A stretch of 64,000 nt of DNA from Phycisphaeraceae bacterium (GTDB taxonomy: Bacteria > Planctomycetota > Phycisphaerae > Phycisphaerales > UBA1924), in contig JACKHB010000003.1 in assembly GCA_020639195.1 (NCBI GenBank), forward strand, positions 124,001-188,000. The letters are read 5' to 3'. Positions within the stretch are counted from its first letter, which is position 1, and the number at the start of each line of letters is the position of its first letter. Of this stretch, positions 1 through 8,014 are shown one piece after another. Position numbers and translations under genes: made by a program. The notes below the pieces were generated by a model, which had not been told where the DNA came from, searched no databases, and saw only the letters and a program-made list of their open reading frames with translations.

Positions 1-636
1 GCCGTCGTCGCGGCGTCCCTGTTCGAGATCATCCCGCTGTTCCTGGTTCGCTCGAACGTGCCGACGATCATGAGCGTGCAGCCGTACACGCCGCTGGAAC
101 TCGCGGGGCGCGACATCTACGTGAACGAGGGCTGCTACAACTGCCACTCGCAGATGATCCGGCCGATCTTCGCAGAGACGAAGCGCTACGGCGAATACAG
201 CAAGCCGGGCGAGTTCGTCTACGACCATCCGTTCCAATGGGGCAGCCGCCGCATCGGCCCGGACCTGGCGCGCGAGGGCGGGCGGCAGAGCCACTTGTGG
301 CACGTGCTCCATTTCAGGGACCCGCGCGAGGTCAACACGAACTCGGTCATGCCGGCGTACCCCTGGCTCCTCGCGGAGACCGTCAATTTCGAAGAGATCC
401 AGGCGCGCGTGGATGCGATGGCGATGCTGGGCGTGCCGTACGGCGACGCGATGCACAACGCGGCGGACCTGGCGCGCGCTCAGGCCGAGAAGATCGCTTC
501 GGAGATCGTCGAGCAGGGCGGGGACGTTGGCCTGGCCGACAAGAAGGTGGTCGCGCTGATCGCGTACATCCAGCGCCTGGGAACGGACCTGTTCAAAGCT
601 CCCGCGGCGGACGAGGCCGCGGCGGCAGGAGAGTGA
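1..636 (+). CDS. ccoO: cbb3-type cytochrome c oxidase subunit II (mono-heme), 5' end outside the window
   Basis: Membrane-bound c-type cytochrome subunit that passes electrons to the CcoN catalytic subunit of the cbb3 oxidase. The frame is open from the first base, so only the C-terminal 211 residues are present. The visible part begins with the end of the membrane segment (FEIIPLF). It continues with the family signature GRDIYVNEGCYNCHSQMIRP, which holds the CYNCH heme-c site, then the EFVYDHPFQWGSRRIGPDLAREGG stretch in two pieces, and the axial-Met region SVMPAYPWL. The tail is acidic and Ala-rich. It is followed 4 bp later by ccoQ and then by the rest of a cbb3 assembly operon. Whether CcoN is separate or fused to CcoO cannot be seen. 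Confidence 0.95.
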   Translation, partial: AVVAASLFEIIPLFLVRSNVPTIMSVQPYTPLELAGRDIYVNEGCYNCHSQMIRPIFAETKRYGEYSKPGEFVYDHPFQWGSRRIGPDLAREGGRQSHLWHVLHFRDPREVNTNSVMPAYPWLLAETVNFEEIQARVDAMAMLGVPYGDAMHNAADLARAQAEKIASEIVEQGGDVGLADKKVVALIAYIQRLGTDLFKAPAADEAAAAGE

Positions 637-640
637 GGCC

Positions 641-841
641 ATGCGACTATCCGACGTGATGGGCGGGGCGGGGCTGGCGATCTTTCCCGAGATCGCGCTG
701 GTCCTGTTCCTGGTCGTGTTCGCGCTGGTAAGCCTCCGCACGGTGCGTCAGCCGCGGGCGACGCGCGAGGACCTGGCCCGCCTGCCGCTGGCGGATGATG
801 CCGTGGGGGGAGTGCACAGTGGCAAGGGAGATTGCCCGTGA
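641..841 (+). CDS. ccoQ: CcoQ-like small subunit of cbb3 oxidase
   Basis: A 66-residue protein with one hydrophobic segment (residues about 12-32, FPEIALVLFLVVFALVSL) followed by a basic then acidic tail. That size and layout fit CcoQ/FixQ, a single-helix subunit that stabilises the cbb3 complex. Sequence conservation in this family is low, so the call rests on size, topology and position between ccoO and ccoP. The stop codon overlaps the GTG start of ccoP (GTGA), which suggests translational coupling. Confidence 0.75.
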   Translation: MRLSDVMGGAGLAIFPEIALVLFLVVFALVSLRTVRQPRATREDLARLPLADDAVGGVHSGKGDCP

Positions 842-1455
842 GCCGCGCCAACGAGCCGATGGACCACGAGTACGACGGGATTCAGGAGTTCGACAATCCG
901 ACCCCGGCGTGGTGGCACCTGATCTTCCTTGGCTCGGTGGTGTTCGCGTTCGTGTACTTCGTGCACTACGACCTGAATCCGACCTCGTGGACGATCCACG
1001 ATCATCACAGGGTCGCGCAGGTGCGTGAGTTGCAGCGGATGTTCGCCGAGATCGGGACGCTCAAGCCGGACGAGCGGACGATCCTCACGGTCGCGAGGGA
1101 CCCGAAGTGGGGCGCCGTGGCCGAGGGGATCTTCGCGAGCAACTGCCGCTCGTGTCACGGCGAGAACGGCGAAGGGCTTGTCGGGCCCAACCTGACCGAC
1201 GATGCGTACAAGAACGTGAAGGTCGTGACCGACATCTTCAAGGTGATCAACGGGGGCGCGGCGAACGGCGCCATGCCCGCCTGGGGGGTCCGGCTGCATC
1301 CCAACGAGCAGATCCTCGTCGCGTCATACGTCGCGCTGCTGCGCGGCAAGCGCCTGACCGGCCTGGCGCCCGACGGCGAGGTCATCGCGCCGTGGCCCGA
1401 GGTGGGCGCCGATGCGCCGAGCGAGGCCCCTGCCGATGCGCCGGCGGAGGGTTGA
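838..1455 (+). CDS. ccoP: cbb3-type cytochrome c oxidase subunit III, one-heme form
   Basis: Membrane-anchored cytochrome c that feeds electrons into the oxidase. The GTG start at 838 overlaps the ccoQ stop and has AAGGGAG upstream. A TTG six bases earlier is less likely. The N-terminus has the family's DGIQEFDNPTPAWW motif and then a membrane helix (about residues 26-44). The periplasmic part has a single CRSCH heme site near residue 103, followed by GPNLTDDAY and the Met-ligand motif AMPAWG. The usual CcoP is about 300 residues with two CxxCH sites. This one is 205 residues with one site and ends in an Ala/Pro-rich acidic tail, so one cytochrome domain is absent. Confidence 0.92.
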   Translation: MSRANEPMDHEYDGIQEFDNPTPAWWHLIFLGSVVFAFVYFVHYDLNPTSWTIHDHHRVAQVRELQRMFAEIGTLKPDERTILTVARDPKWGAVAEGIFASNCRSCHGENGEGLVGPNLTDDAYKNVKVVTDIFKVINGGAANGAMPAWGVRLHPNEQILVASYVALLRGKRLTGLAPDGEVIAPWPEVGADAPSEAPADAPAEG

Positions 1456-1467
1456 GGGAGACGACGC

Positions 1468-2934
1468 GTGACCGCCACGGTCCCCAAGGAACGGGTCCTG
1501 AGCACGCTCAACGCCGATGGATCGCGCCGGTGGCTGCGTCCGTGGCTGTCGCCGGGCCGGTTCCTGACGCGGCGCCGGGTGGTGGGGTATGGCCTGATCG
1601 GCCTGTTCGCGGTCTTGCCGCACCTGCGGATCAACGGACGCCCGCCGATCCTGCTGGACATCGCGCAGCGCGAGTTCACCGTCGGGGGGATGGTGTTCTA
1701 TCCGACCGACACGCTGGCGCTGGCGCTGCTCATCGTGACGGTGTTCCTGACAATCTTCTTCCTGACAGCGCTGTTTGGGCGCGTGTGGTGCGGGTGGGCG
1801 TGTCCGCAGACGGTGTATCTGGAGCTGGTGTATCGGCCGATCGAGCGGCTGCTGGAGGGCCGTCCGGGCCGCAGGGCCAAGGCTGGCGCGTGGCGCAAGC
1901 CGGTCAAGTACGGCCTGTTCCTGCTGGTCTCGCTGTTTCTGGCGCACACGTTCCTGGCGTACTTCGTCGGCACCGAGCGGCTGGCCGCATGGATCCGGCG
2001 CAGCCCCTTCGAACACCCGACGTCGTTTCTCATCATGGCGGCCACCACGGGCCTGATGATGTTCGACTTCTGCTTCTTCCGCGAGCAGACGTGCGTCGTC
2101 GCGTGCCCCTACGGGCGGTTCCAGTCGGCGATGCTGGATCGCGAGTCGCTGATCGTCACGTACGACCGCACGCGCGGCGAGCCGCGCGGAAGGGCGCGCC
2201 CCAGGCCTGACACCGACGTGGCCCTGAGGGTCGTGCCCGGCGCCGAGGCAGCGCCGGTGGTGGGCGACTGCGTCGATTGCGGGATGTGCGTGCGCACGTG
2301 TCCAACGGGCATCGACATCCGCGACGGTCTGCAGATGGAGTGCATCGGGTGTGCGCAGTGCATCGATGCGTGCGACGCCGTGATGACCAAGCTCGGTCGG
2401 CCCAGGGGGCTGATCCGGTACAGCTCTCAGTCCGCCGTCGAGGGCAAGCCCGTCCACCTGATCCGAGCGCGGGTCATCATCTACGCGCTGCTCCTGGCCG
2501 CTCTCGGCTCGTCCCTGGGCGTGGTCGTCGCGACGCGGCCCGCGGCGGAGGTCAGCCTGCTCAGGGGGCCGGGCGCGCCGTTCGTGGCGCAGGCCGATGG
2601 CACCGTAGACAGTCAGGTTCGCCTCAAGATCCGCAACCGCACGAACCGCGCCGCGGCGTACTCGATCGAGTTACTCGATGCGCCCGGCGCTCGGATCATC
2701 GGCGCCGAGGCGCCGCTGGAGGTTGAGCCCGGTCGCATGCGGAGCGAGCCGCTGACGATCGCGCTGCCCCAGAACCTGTACACCATGGGCCGCTTCGACG
2801 CGAGATTCCGCGTGAGCGACGGCGATGGATTCGAACGAGTCTCGCGAATCATGTTGCACGGACCGATCAGGCCGCGAGTCGCGGCGCCCGAGGCGCTGCC
2901 GGACGCCGGCTCGGAGGCATCCACCGATGGCTGA
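1468..2934 (+). CDS. ccoG: cbb3 oxidase assembly ferredoxin-like membrane protein CcoG
   Basis: 488 residues. CcoG/FixG proteins are polytopic membrane proteins with two 4Fe-4S clusters, linked to copper reduction during cbb3 assembly. Several membrane helices precede the NapH/FixG-type motifs CGWACPQTVYLELVYRPIER (near residue 110) and FCFFREQTCVVACPYGRF (near residue 200). The ferredoxin motifs CVDCGMCVRTCP and CIGCAQCIDACD follow near residues 268-300. Another helix and an Ig-like C-terminal domain complete the family architecture. It lies 12 bp after ccoP and its last 8 bp overlap ccoH, so it belongs to the same transcription unit. Confidence 0.96.
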   Translation: MTATVPKERVLSTLNADGSRRWLRPWLSPGRFLTRRRVVGYGLIGLFAVLPHLRINGRPPILLDIAQREFTVGGMVFYPTDTLALALLIVTVFLTIFFLTALFGRVWCGWACPQTVYLELVYRPIERLLEGRPGRRAKAGAWRKPVKYGLFLLVSLFLAHTFLAYFVGTERLAAWIRRSPFEHPTSFLIMAATTGLMMFDFCFFREQTCVVACPYGRFQSAMLDRESLIVTYDRTRGEPRGRARPRPDTDVALRVVPGAEAAPVVGDCVDCGMCVRTCPTGIDIRDGLQMECIGCAQCIDACDAVMTKLGRPRGLIRYSSQSAVEGKPVHLIRARVIIYALLLAALGSSLGVVVATRPAAEVSLLRGPGAPFVAQADGTVDSQVRLKIRNRTNRAAAYSIELLDAPGARIIGAEAPLEVEPGRMRSEPLTIALPQNLYTMGRFDARFRVSDGDGFERVSRIMLHGPIRPRVAAPEALPDAGSEASTDG

Positions 2935-3448
2935 GTCATCCGGTGCGTCGCGCGGGCTGATCCCGCCGCACGTCTTGTGGCCGGGCCTCGTGGTCACGCT
3001 AATCTCGATCAGCGTGGGATTCGCCGCGATCACCGCGTATTTCGCGCTATCCGATCCCTCGGCGACCGTCGTGCCGGACTACTACCAGAGGGCGCTGGAC
3101 TGGGACGAGTCGGCGGGGCGGCGGGCGGCGAGCGAAGCGCTCGGATGGAAGGCGGGAGTCTCGGTGGACGCCGCGCCCAACGCCGCGGGCCTGCGGGCCG
3201 TGCGAGTGCGCTTGGTCGATTCCGAGGGCGCGGCGCTGGCGGGTCTGTCGGTGCGCCTCAGCGCGTTCGCTCACGTTCGGGCCCGCGAGGTGCAGCACAT
3301 CGACCTGGAAGAACTCGGCGATGGGTTCTACGCGGGGCCCATCCGCGTGCTCCACCCTGGCTTGTGGCAGATTCAGATCGAGGCGGAGGGTCCGGTCGGC
3401 CGGTTCCTGCACGACGAGTCGCTCTGGGTGGCGTCGGAGGCGCGATGA
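2927..3448 (+). CDS. ccoH: FixH/CcoH-family cbb3 oxidase assembly protein
   Basis: 173 residues with one N-terminal membrane helix (about residues 15-40, LVVTLISISVGFAAITAYFA). The family signature follows (VVPDYYQRALDWDES), then a periplasmic beta-rich domain containing HIDLEELGDGFYAG. CcoH is a single-span protein needed for stable cbb3 assembly. The ATG at 2927 lies inside the end of ccoG. The open frame extends further upstream but only in another reading of ccoG. The stop overlaps the next ATG (ATGA), so ccoG, ccoH and the following membrane gene are likely translated in series. Confidence 0.9.
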   Translation: MAESSGASRGLIPPHVLWPGLVVTLISISVGFAAITAYFALSDPSATVVPDYYQRALDWDESAGRRAASEALGWKAGVSVDAAPNAAGLRAVRVRLVDSEGAALAGLSVRLSAFAHVRAREVQHIDLEELGDGFYAGPIRVLHPGLWQIQIEAEGPVGRFLHDESLWVASEAR

Positions 3449-4224
3449 TCGAACTCTTCGCGACAGTTCTCGGCGCGAGCCTGCTGGGGAGCCTCCACTG
3501 CGCCGGCATGTGCGGCGCGTTTGTCGCCGTGGCCGTCGGGCTCGATGCGCCGGGGCAGGCGTCGCGCCGGGGGTCCATGATCCCCTATCACCTCGGGCGG
3601 CTGATGACCTACATGACGCTCGGCGCGCTGGCGGGGCTGGTGGGCGGCGCGGTGCAACTGGGCGGCGCGCTCATCGGCGTGCAGCGCGGGGCGCTCCTCA
3701 TGGCGTCGGTCACCATCCTCGGCTTCGGAATCATCGCGCTGCTCCGGACGTCCGGCGTCCGAGTCGCGCGTCCGCGCCTGCCGGGGCCGCTGCGCGCGCT
3801 GGTGACGCGGGCCCACCGCCGGGCCTTGGACATGTCGCCGACGCGCCGGGCCCTGACCATCGGCCTGCTCACGACTCTGCTGCCGTGCGGCTGGCTCTAC
3901 GCCTTTGTGGCCGTCGCGGCGGGAACGGCGCATCCCCTGTGGGCGATGCTGACGATGGCGGTGTTCTGGATCGGGACGCTGCCCGCCCTCACGATCGTGG
4001 GAGTCGGCGTGCGTGCGGCGACGGGGTCGCTGGGCCGGGCGCTGCCTCGGCTGATGCCGATCGCGCTCATCCTGGTGGCGATCGCCTCGATCGTGCTGCG
4101 AGGTCGGGCGCCGGTCGCGTTCGAGCCCAGCGCGCAGGCGTCGGTCGCGGAATCGGTTCGGGCCGTCGAGGGGCTGGATCACACGCAGATGCCGTGCTGC
4201 GAGGGCGAGATCGATGATCGCTGA
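3445..4224 (+). CDS. sulfite exporter TauE/SafE-like (DsbD_2-type) membrane protein in the cbb3 cluster
   Basis: 259 residues, about six membrane helices. The N-terminal motif GSLHCAGMCGAFV and the mid-protein TTLLPCGWLYAF are hallmarks of the UreH/DsbD-transmembrane-like group (COG2836), which commonly sits in cbb3 gene clusters. Paired cysteines in such proteins are thought to handle metal or electrons across the membrane. A role in copper delivery to the oxidase is plausible here but unproven. The C-terminus carries DHTQMPCCEGE, an additional Cys pair with a nearby His that could bind metal. The start overlaps ccoH (ATGA) and the end overlaps ccoI by 11 bp. Confidence 0.85.
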   Translation: MIELFATVLGASLLGSLHCAGMCGAFVAVAVGLDAPGQASRRGSMIPYHLGRLMTYMTLGALAGLVGGAVQLGGALIGVQRGALLMASVTILGFGIIALLRTSGVRVARPRLPGPLRALVTRAHRRALDMSPTRRALTIGLLTTLLPCGWLYAFVAVAAGTAHPLWAMLTMAVFWIGTLPALTIVGVGVRAATGSLGRALPRLMPIALILVAIASIVLRGRAPVAFEPSAQASVAESVRAVEGLDHTQMPCCEGEIDDR

Positions 4225-6685
4225 AGCGCCGGGTGTCGTGGCGCGCGAACCGATCGCGATTGATGCGGCGCAGGTGGTTGAGCGGGTGCCGTGCAGCCAC
4301 TGCGGCTTGCCCGTGCCGCGGGGGCTTGTGGATCGGGAGAAGGACGAGCAGTTCTGCTGCGAGGCGTGTCGCACCGTGCATGGCGTGCTGCACGCGTGCG
4401 GTCTCGATGGCTACTACCGGCTTCGCGACCGGCTCGGCGCCGAGCCTCGTCGGGCTCAAACGTCCGGCGGGCGCTTTGAGGCGTGGGACGATCCGATCTT
4501 CCTGGAGCATCACGCACGCCGGCGCGCCGACGGCGCGTGGCAGGCGGAGCTCTACCTGGAAGGGGTGCACTGCGCGGCGTGCGTCTGGCTGGTCGAGCGG
4601 CTGCCGGGGATCGTCGAGGGGCTCATCGAGTGCCGGCTGGACCTCTCGCGGTCGCTGGTGCGCGTGGTGTGGCAGGATCGCCTTCCGTTCTCGCGCATTG
4701 CGCGCGCGCTGGATCGGCTCGGATACACGCCCCATCCGGCTCGGGCGGGCGAGGTCCGAGCACAGAGAGCCAGGGAGAACGGCCGGTTCCTGGCCAGGAT
4801 CGCCGCGGCGGGAGCCCTCGCCGGCAATGTCATGCTCCTGAGCCTTGCGTTGTACAGCGGCGTGTTCTCTGGGATCGAAGAGTCGTTCCGAGTGTTCTTC
4901 CGATGGTCCAGTGCCGCGCTGGGCCTCACGGCGATCCTGTGGCCGGGGCGGATCTTCTTCCGTGGCGCTCTCGCCTCGATCCGCGTCCGGGCGTGGCATC
5001 TCGATGTGCCGATCGCGCTGGGTCTGGCGTTGGGTGGAGCCGCGGGCGCGATCAACACGCTTCGCGGTGCGGGCGAGATCTACTTCGATTCGCTGACGAT
5101 GCTGGTGTTCCTTCTGCTGGTAGGGCGCTGGCTGCAGCGCAGCCGCCAGCAGCGCGCGGCGGACGCCGTGGAGATGCTGACCTCGCTGACGCCCTCGACC
5201 GTTCGCCTCGTAGAGGGTGAGTGCGTGCGTGAGGCCCCGCTGGAAGCGGCCATGCCGGGCATGATCCTGGAGGTGCTCGCCGGCGGGACGATTCCGGTGG
5301 ATGGGGTGGTCGTCTCGGGAGAGTCGAGCGCCGACGAGTCTGTCATGACCGGCGAGTCGCGTCCGCGACGGCTGACCTCGGGCTCGTCGGTGATTGCGGG
5401 GGCGATCAACCTGAGCGCGCCGGTTCGCGTTCGGGCGATCGGAATCGGCGACGAGACTCGCCTGGGGAAGCTGCTCGGGTCGATCGAGCCGGGCGGCCGG
5501 CGCGTGGGCGTGGCGCAGGTGGATCGCATCGCGGGCGCCTTCGTGACGGCCACGATCTCGCTGGCGCTAGTCACGCTGGCCATCTGGCTGCCTCATGGCG
5601 TGCCGTTGGCAACCGAGCACGCGATCGCGCTGCTCATCGTGACGTGCCCGTGTGCGCTCGCCCTGGCCAGCCCGATGGCGGTGGCGATCGCGCTGGCCCG
5701 CGCCTCTCGCCGCGCGATCTTCATCAAGTCGGGAGAGGCGATTCAGCGCCTTGCCACGCCGGGGCTCCTGCTGCTGGACAAGACCGGGACGCTGACCGAG
5801 GGCGGCCTGAGAGTGGTCCGGTGGATCGGCGACCCCTCGGTCCGCCCGCTGGTCGCGGCCCTCGAGGCGGGCGGGACGCACCCGATCGCCCGTGGCCTGG
5901 GCGCGGGGTTCGATGTCGAGTCGTTGCCATCGGTCTCGGGCGTCGTTCACATTGTGGGGCGCGGCGTGGAGGGTGTCGTCGCGGGGCGCTCGATCCGGGT
6001 TGGCTCGTGCGGATTCGTCGCCGAAACGACCGGACGCGCGCCGCAATGGGCGGAGCACGAGATGCGAGCCGCCGCGGAGGGCATGCTGTCGCCCGTGCTG
6101 GTCGGCGTCGAGGGCGAGGTCGTGGCGGTGGCGCTGCTGGGCGATCGCGTGCGTGACGACGCCTCCGAGTCGCTTCGCGCGCTCGTGAATCGGGGCTGGA
6201 GGCTGGGGATCGCCTCGGGTGACGATCCGAGGATCGTCGATCGCATCGCGCGCAGCGTGGGAGTGCCGTTCGAGCACATTGTCGGCGGAGCGACCCCGCA
6301 GGATAAGGCGGGCCTCGTCGAGCGGTGCGCCGTCGATGGGCCGGTGGTGTTCGTGGGCGACGGCGTGAACGACGCCGCGGCGCTCTCGCGGGCGACCGTC
6401 GGAATCGCTGTTCACGGGGGCGCCGAGGCGAGTCTCGCGGCGGCGGACGTCTATCTCACGCGTCCGGGGCTGGGCGCAATCACGGAACTGTTCGACGGGG
6501 CCGTCCGGACTCGCCGCGTGATCCGGACCAACATCGGCGCCTCCCTGGTGTACAACAGCGTCGCCGCGAGCCTCGCGATGGCCGGGCTGATCACGCCGTG
6601 GATCGGGGCGATCCTGATGCCGCTGAGTTCGCTCACGATCCTGACGCTTTCGGTGCATGCCCGCACGTTTGGAGGCCGCCCTTGA
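4214..6685 (+). CDS. ccoI: copper-translocating P1B-type ATPase for cbb3 oxidase assembly
   Basis: 823 residues. It exports copper to the periplasm for the oxidase. The N-terminal zinc-ribbon-like region has C27/C30 (CSHC) and C48, C49 and C52 (CCEAC), typical of CcoI. A heavy-metal-associated domain follows with GVHCAAC at residues 117-123. Later come the actuator TGES, the intramembrane metal site CPCALALASP, the phosphorylation motif DKTGTLTEGG and the hinge GDGVNDAAAL. The ATG at 4214 overlaps the previous gene. The stop overlaps the TTG start of ccoS. Position and N-terminal layout favour CcoI over a general CopA exporter. Confidence 0.96.
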   Translation: MIAEAPGVVAREPIAIDAAQVVERVPCSHCGLPVPRGLVDREKDEQFCCEACRTVHGVLHACGLDGYYRLRDRLGAEPRRAQTSGGRFEAWDDPIFLEHHARRRADGAWQAELYLEGVHCAACVWLVERLPGIVEGLIECRLDLSRSLVRVVWQDRLPFSRIARALDRLGYTPHPARAGEVRAQRARENGRFLARIAAAGALAGNVMLLSLALYSGVFSGIEESFRVFFRWSSAALGLTAILWPGRIFFRGALASIRVRAWHLDVPIALGLALGGAAGAINTLRGAGEIYFDSLTMLVFLLLVGRWLQRSRQQRAADAVEMLTSLTPSTVRLVEGECVREAPLEAAMPGMILEVLAGGTIPVDGVVVSGESSADESVMTGESRPRRLTSGSSVIAGAINLSAPVRVRAIGIGDETRLGKLLGSIEPGGRRVGVAQVDRIAGAFVTATISLALVTLAIWLPHGVPLATEHAIALLIVTCPCALALASPMAVAIALARASRRAIFIKSGEAIQRLATPGLLLLDKTGTLTEGGLRVVRWIGDPSVRPLVAALEAGGTHPIARGLGAGFDVESLPSVSGVVHIVGRGVEGVVAGRSIRVGSCGFVAETTGRAPQWAEHEMRAAAEGMLSPVLVGVEGEVVAVALLGDRVRDDASESLRALVNRGWRLGIASGDDPRIVDRIARSVGVPFEHIVGGATPQDKAGLVERCAVDGPVVFVGDGVNDAAALSRATVGIAVHGGAEASLAAADVYLTRPGLGAITELFDGAVRTRRVIRTNIGASLVYNSVAASLAMAGLITPWIGAILMPLSSLTILTLSVHARTFGGRP

Positions 6686-6900
6686 CCGTCATCTACATCG
6701 TGGTGCCGCTGGCGTTTCTCATCGCGGGAGCGGCGCTGCTGGCGTTCATCTGGAGTGCTCGCTCGGGCCAGCTCCACGACCTCGACACGCCGGCGATTCG
6801 CATGCTCGCAGACGACGAGCCGTTTCCGTCCGCCTCCCGTGCGTCGGGAGCGCTGTTCGACGAGTCTTCGGATGAGTCCGTGGAGCGCACGCCGGCCTGA
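6682..6900 (+). CDS. ccoS: cbb3 oxidase assembly protein CcoS
   Basis: 72 residues starting at a TTG that overlaps the ccoI stop (TTGA), with GGAGG 6 bp upstream. The N-terminal helix (VIYIVVPLAFLIAGAALLAFIW) is followed by SGQLHDLDTPAIRMLADDE. This is the CcoS signature, in which the sequence ARSGQ(F/Y)DDLDTPA is diagnostic. CcoS is needed for cofactor insertion into cbb3 oxidase. The Ser/Glu-rich tail after the core is longer than in many homologues. It closes the cco operon. Confidence 0.92.
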   Translation: MTVIYIVVPLAFLIAGAALLAFIWSARSGQLHDLDTPAIRMLADDEPFPSASRASGALFDESSDESVERTPA

Positions 6901-6905
6901 AGGTC

Positions 6906-7043
6906 CTACATCCAGTTGTCTTCGGTGTCGCGCCACTCGCGGTAGAGGATGAACGCCACGATGACGACGAGGATCAGGAGGATCGCGCCCCAAACAGGGT
7001 TCTTCTCAAAGAGCCATTCGATGATCCGCGCCAGCGCACCCAT
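6906..7043 (-). CDS. 45-residue single-span membrane protein, unknown
   Basis: A small open frame on the minus strand, convergent with ccoS and ending 5 bp after it. It reads MGALARIIEWLFEKNPVWGA, then a very hydrophobic run (ILLILVVIVAFIL), then a charged end YREWRDTEDNWM. The amphipathic N-terminus, a helix of about 17 residues and the acidic aromatic tail look like a genuine small membrane protein. A G-rich stretch precedes the ATG. No family was recognised. Because it lies tail-to-tail with the oxidase operon it has its own transcription unit. Confidence 0.6.
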   Translation of the reverse strand: MGALARIIEWLFEKNPVWGAILLILVVIVAFILYREWRDTEDNWM

Positions 7044-7180
7044 GCCAACGCCCCCAACGCCGGTCTCGAATTCGGCGCTGCGCTACCCCTTCCGGACGCG
7101 GCGAGGATATCCGGCGGCAGTGGAGACTGGTAGTCCGTCAGGCGAGTACCAGCCCGGTCGGCCGATACCCTTACGCAGGC

Positions 7181-8014
7181 ATGGCGTGGATCCGTTTCGA
7201 AGTGCTTGGGGCCGAGCGGGAGACAGGGACGCCCCGGCGCCTGGTCGTCGAGGCCCTCTCCGCCCGCGATGCGGAGAACTATGCGATCGAGCAAGGCCTG
7301 CTGGTGAGTCGCATAGAGCAAGCGGACGAGGGGGTTGCGCCCGAGCCGCCTCGCGAGGGCATGGCTCGTGGGAATGGGCCAGGTGCCGATGAAACGGACG
7401 AGCGCCTGGGGCCCGACTCGCTTCGATTCGGAACTCGTCGGCTTCCCATGATCCACCTCGAGCCCGGCGAAGCGGTCATCTCCGAATATGCCGCGAGGGG
7501 CTTTGAGATCGGGTTCTTCGCAATCGTGTTCGGCGAGCGTCGGCGACTGGTGCTCACCGACCGGCGACTGATCGCGCACAGCAAGACGTCCGCGGGTCAC
7601 TCGCTCCAGATTGGGCGGCTTGTTGACCTCGACACCACCCGGGTCGAGACGCACATGAGCCCGTGGATGTTCATTTGCGGTCTCTCTCTCGCGCTGACCG
7701 GCGCGTTCGGCATCGGCGCCGTGGCGCTCGCGTCCGCGGGCCGGGGGATCCTCGGAGGTCAGTCGCTCATCCAGATGCCGGGCACGACGATGCAGGACTA
7801 TCTGACGCCCGTCGCGTTGATGGTGGTGGGTGCGCTGATGGCATTTGTGTTCGCGTTCAAGAAGCGACTCGGCGCGTCTTCCGCAAGCTCATTCCTCGGC
7901 ATCACGTGCCGCAAACTCGATCCGCGCCGCATGCAGTCCTTCATCGATGCGCTGGATCTCGCCGAACGCACCGCCCGACGGAGAGAGACGGGCACGGGAG
8001 GCGGCTCGCCATGA
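7181..8014 (+). CDS. membrane protein with bacterial PH-like domain, unknown function
   Basis: 277 residues. The first 50 residues (FEVLGAERETGTPRRL, then EALSARDAENYAIEQGLLV) resemble the short modulator-like domain often found at the N-terminus of planctomycete membrane proteins. The centre contains EPGEAVISEY and RRRLVLTDRRLIAHS, where LVLTDRRLI is the typical core of bacterial PH-type domains. Two membrane helices follow (about residues 158-185 and 200-225). A charged C-terminus (RMQSFIDALDLAERTARRRE) closes it. Its stop overlaps the start of the next lipoprotein gene (ATGA), so the two are likely made together. No specific role can be assigned. Confidence 0.7.
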   Translation: MAWIRFEVLGAERETGTPRRLVVEALSARDAENYAIEQGLLVSRIEQADEGVAPEPPREGMARGNGPGADETDERLGPDSLRFGTRRLPMIHLEPGEAVISEYAARGFEIGFFAIVFGERRRLVLTDRRLIAHSKTSAGHSLQIGRLVDLDTTRVETHMSPWMFICGLSLALTGAFGIGAVALASAGRGILGGQSLIQMPGTTMQDYLTPVALMVVGALMAFVFAFKKRLGASSASSFLGITCRKLDPRRMQSFIDALDLAERTARRRETGTGGGSP

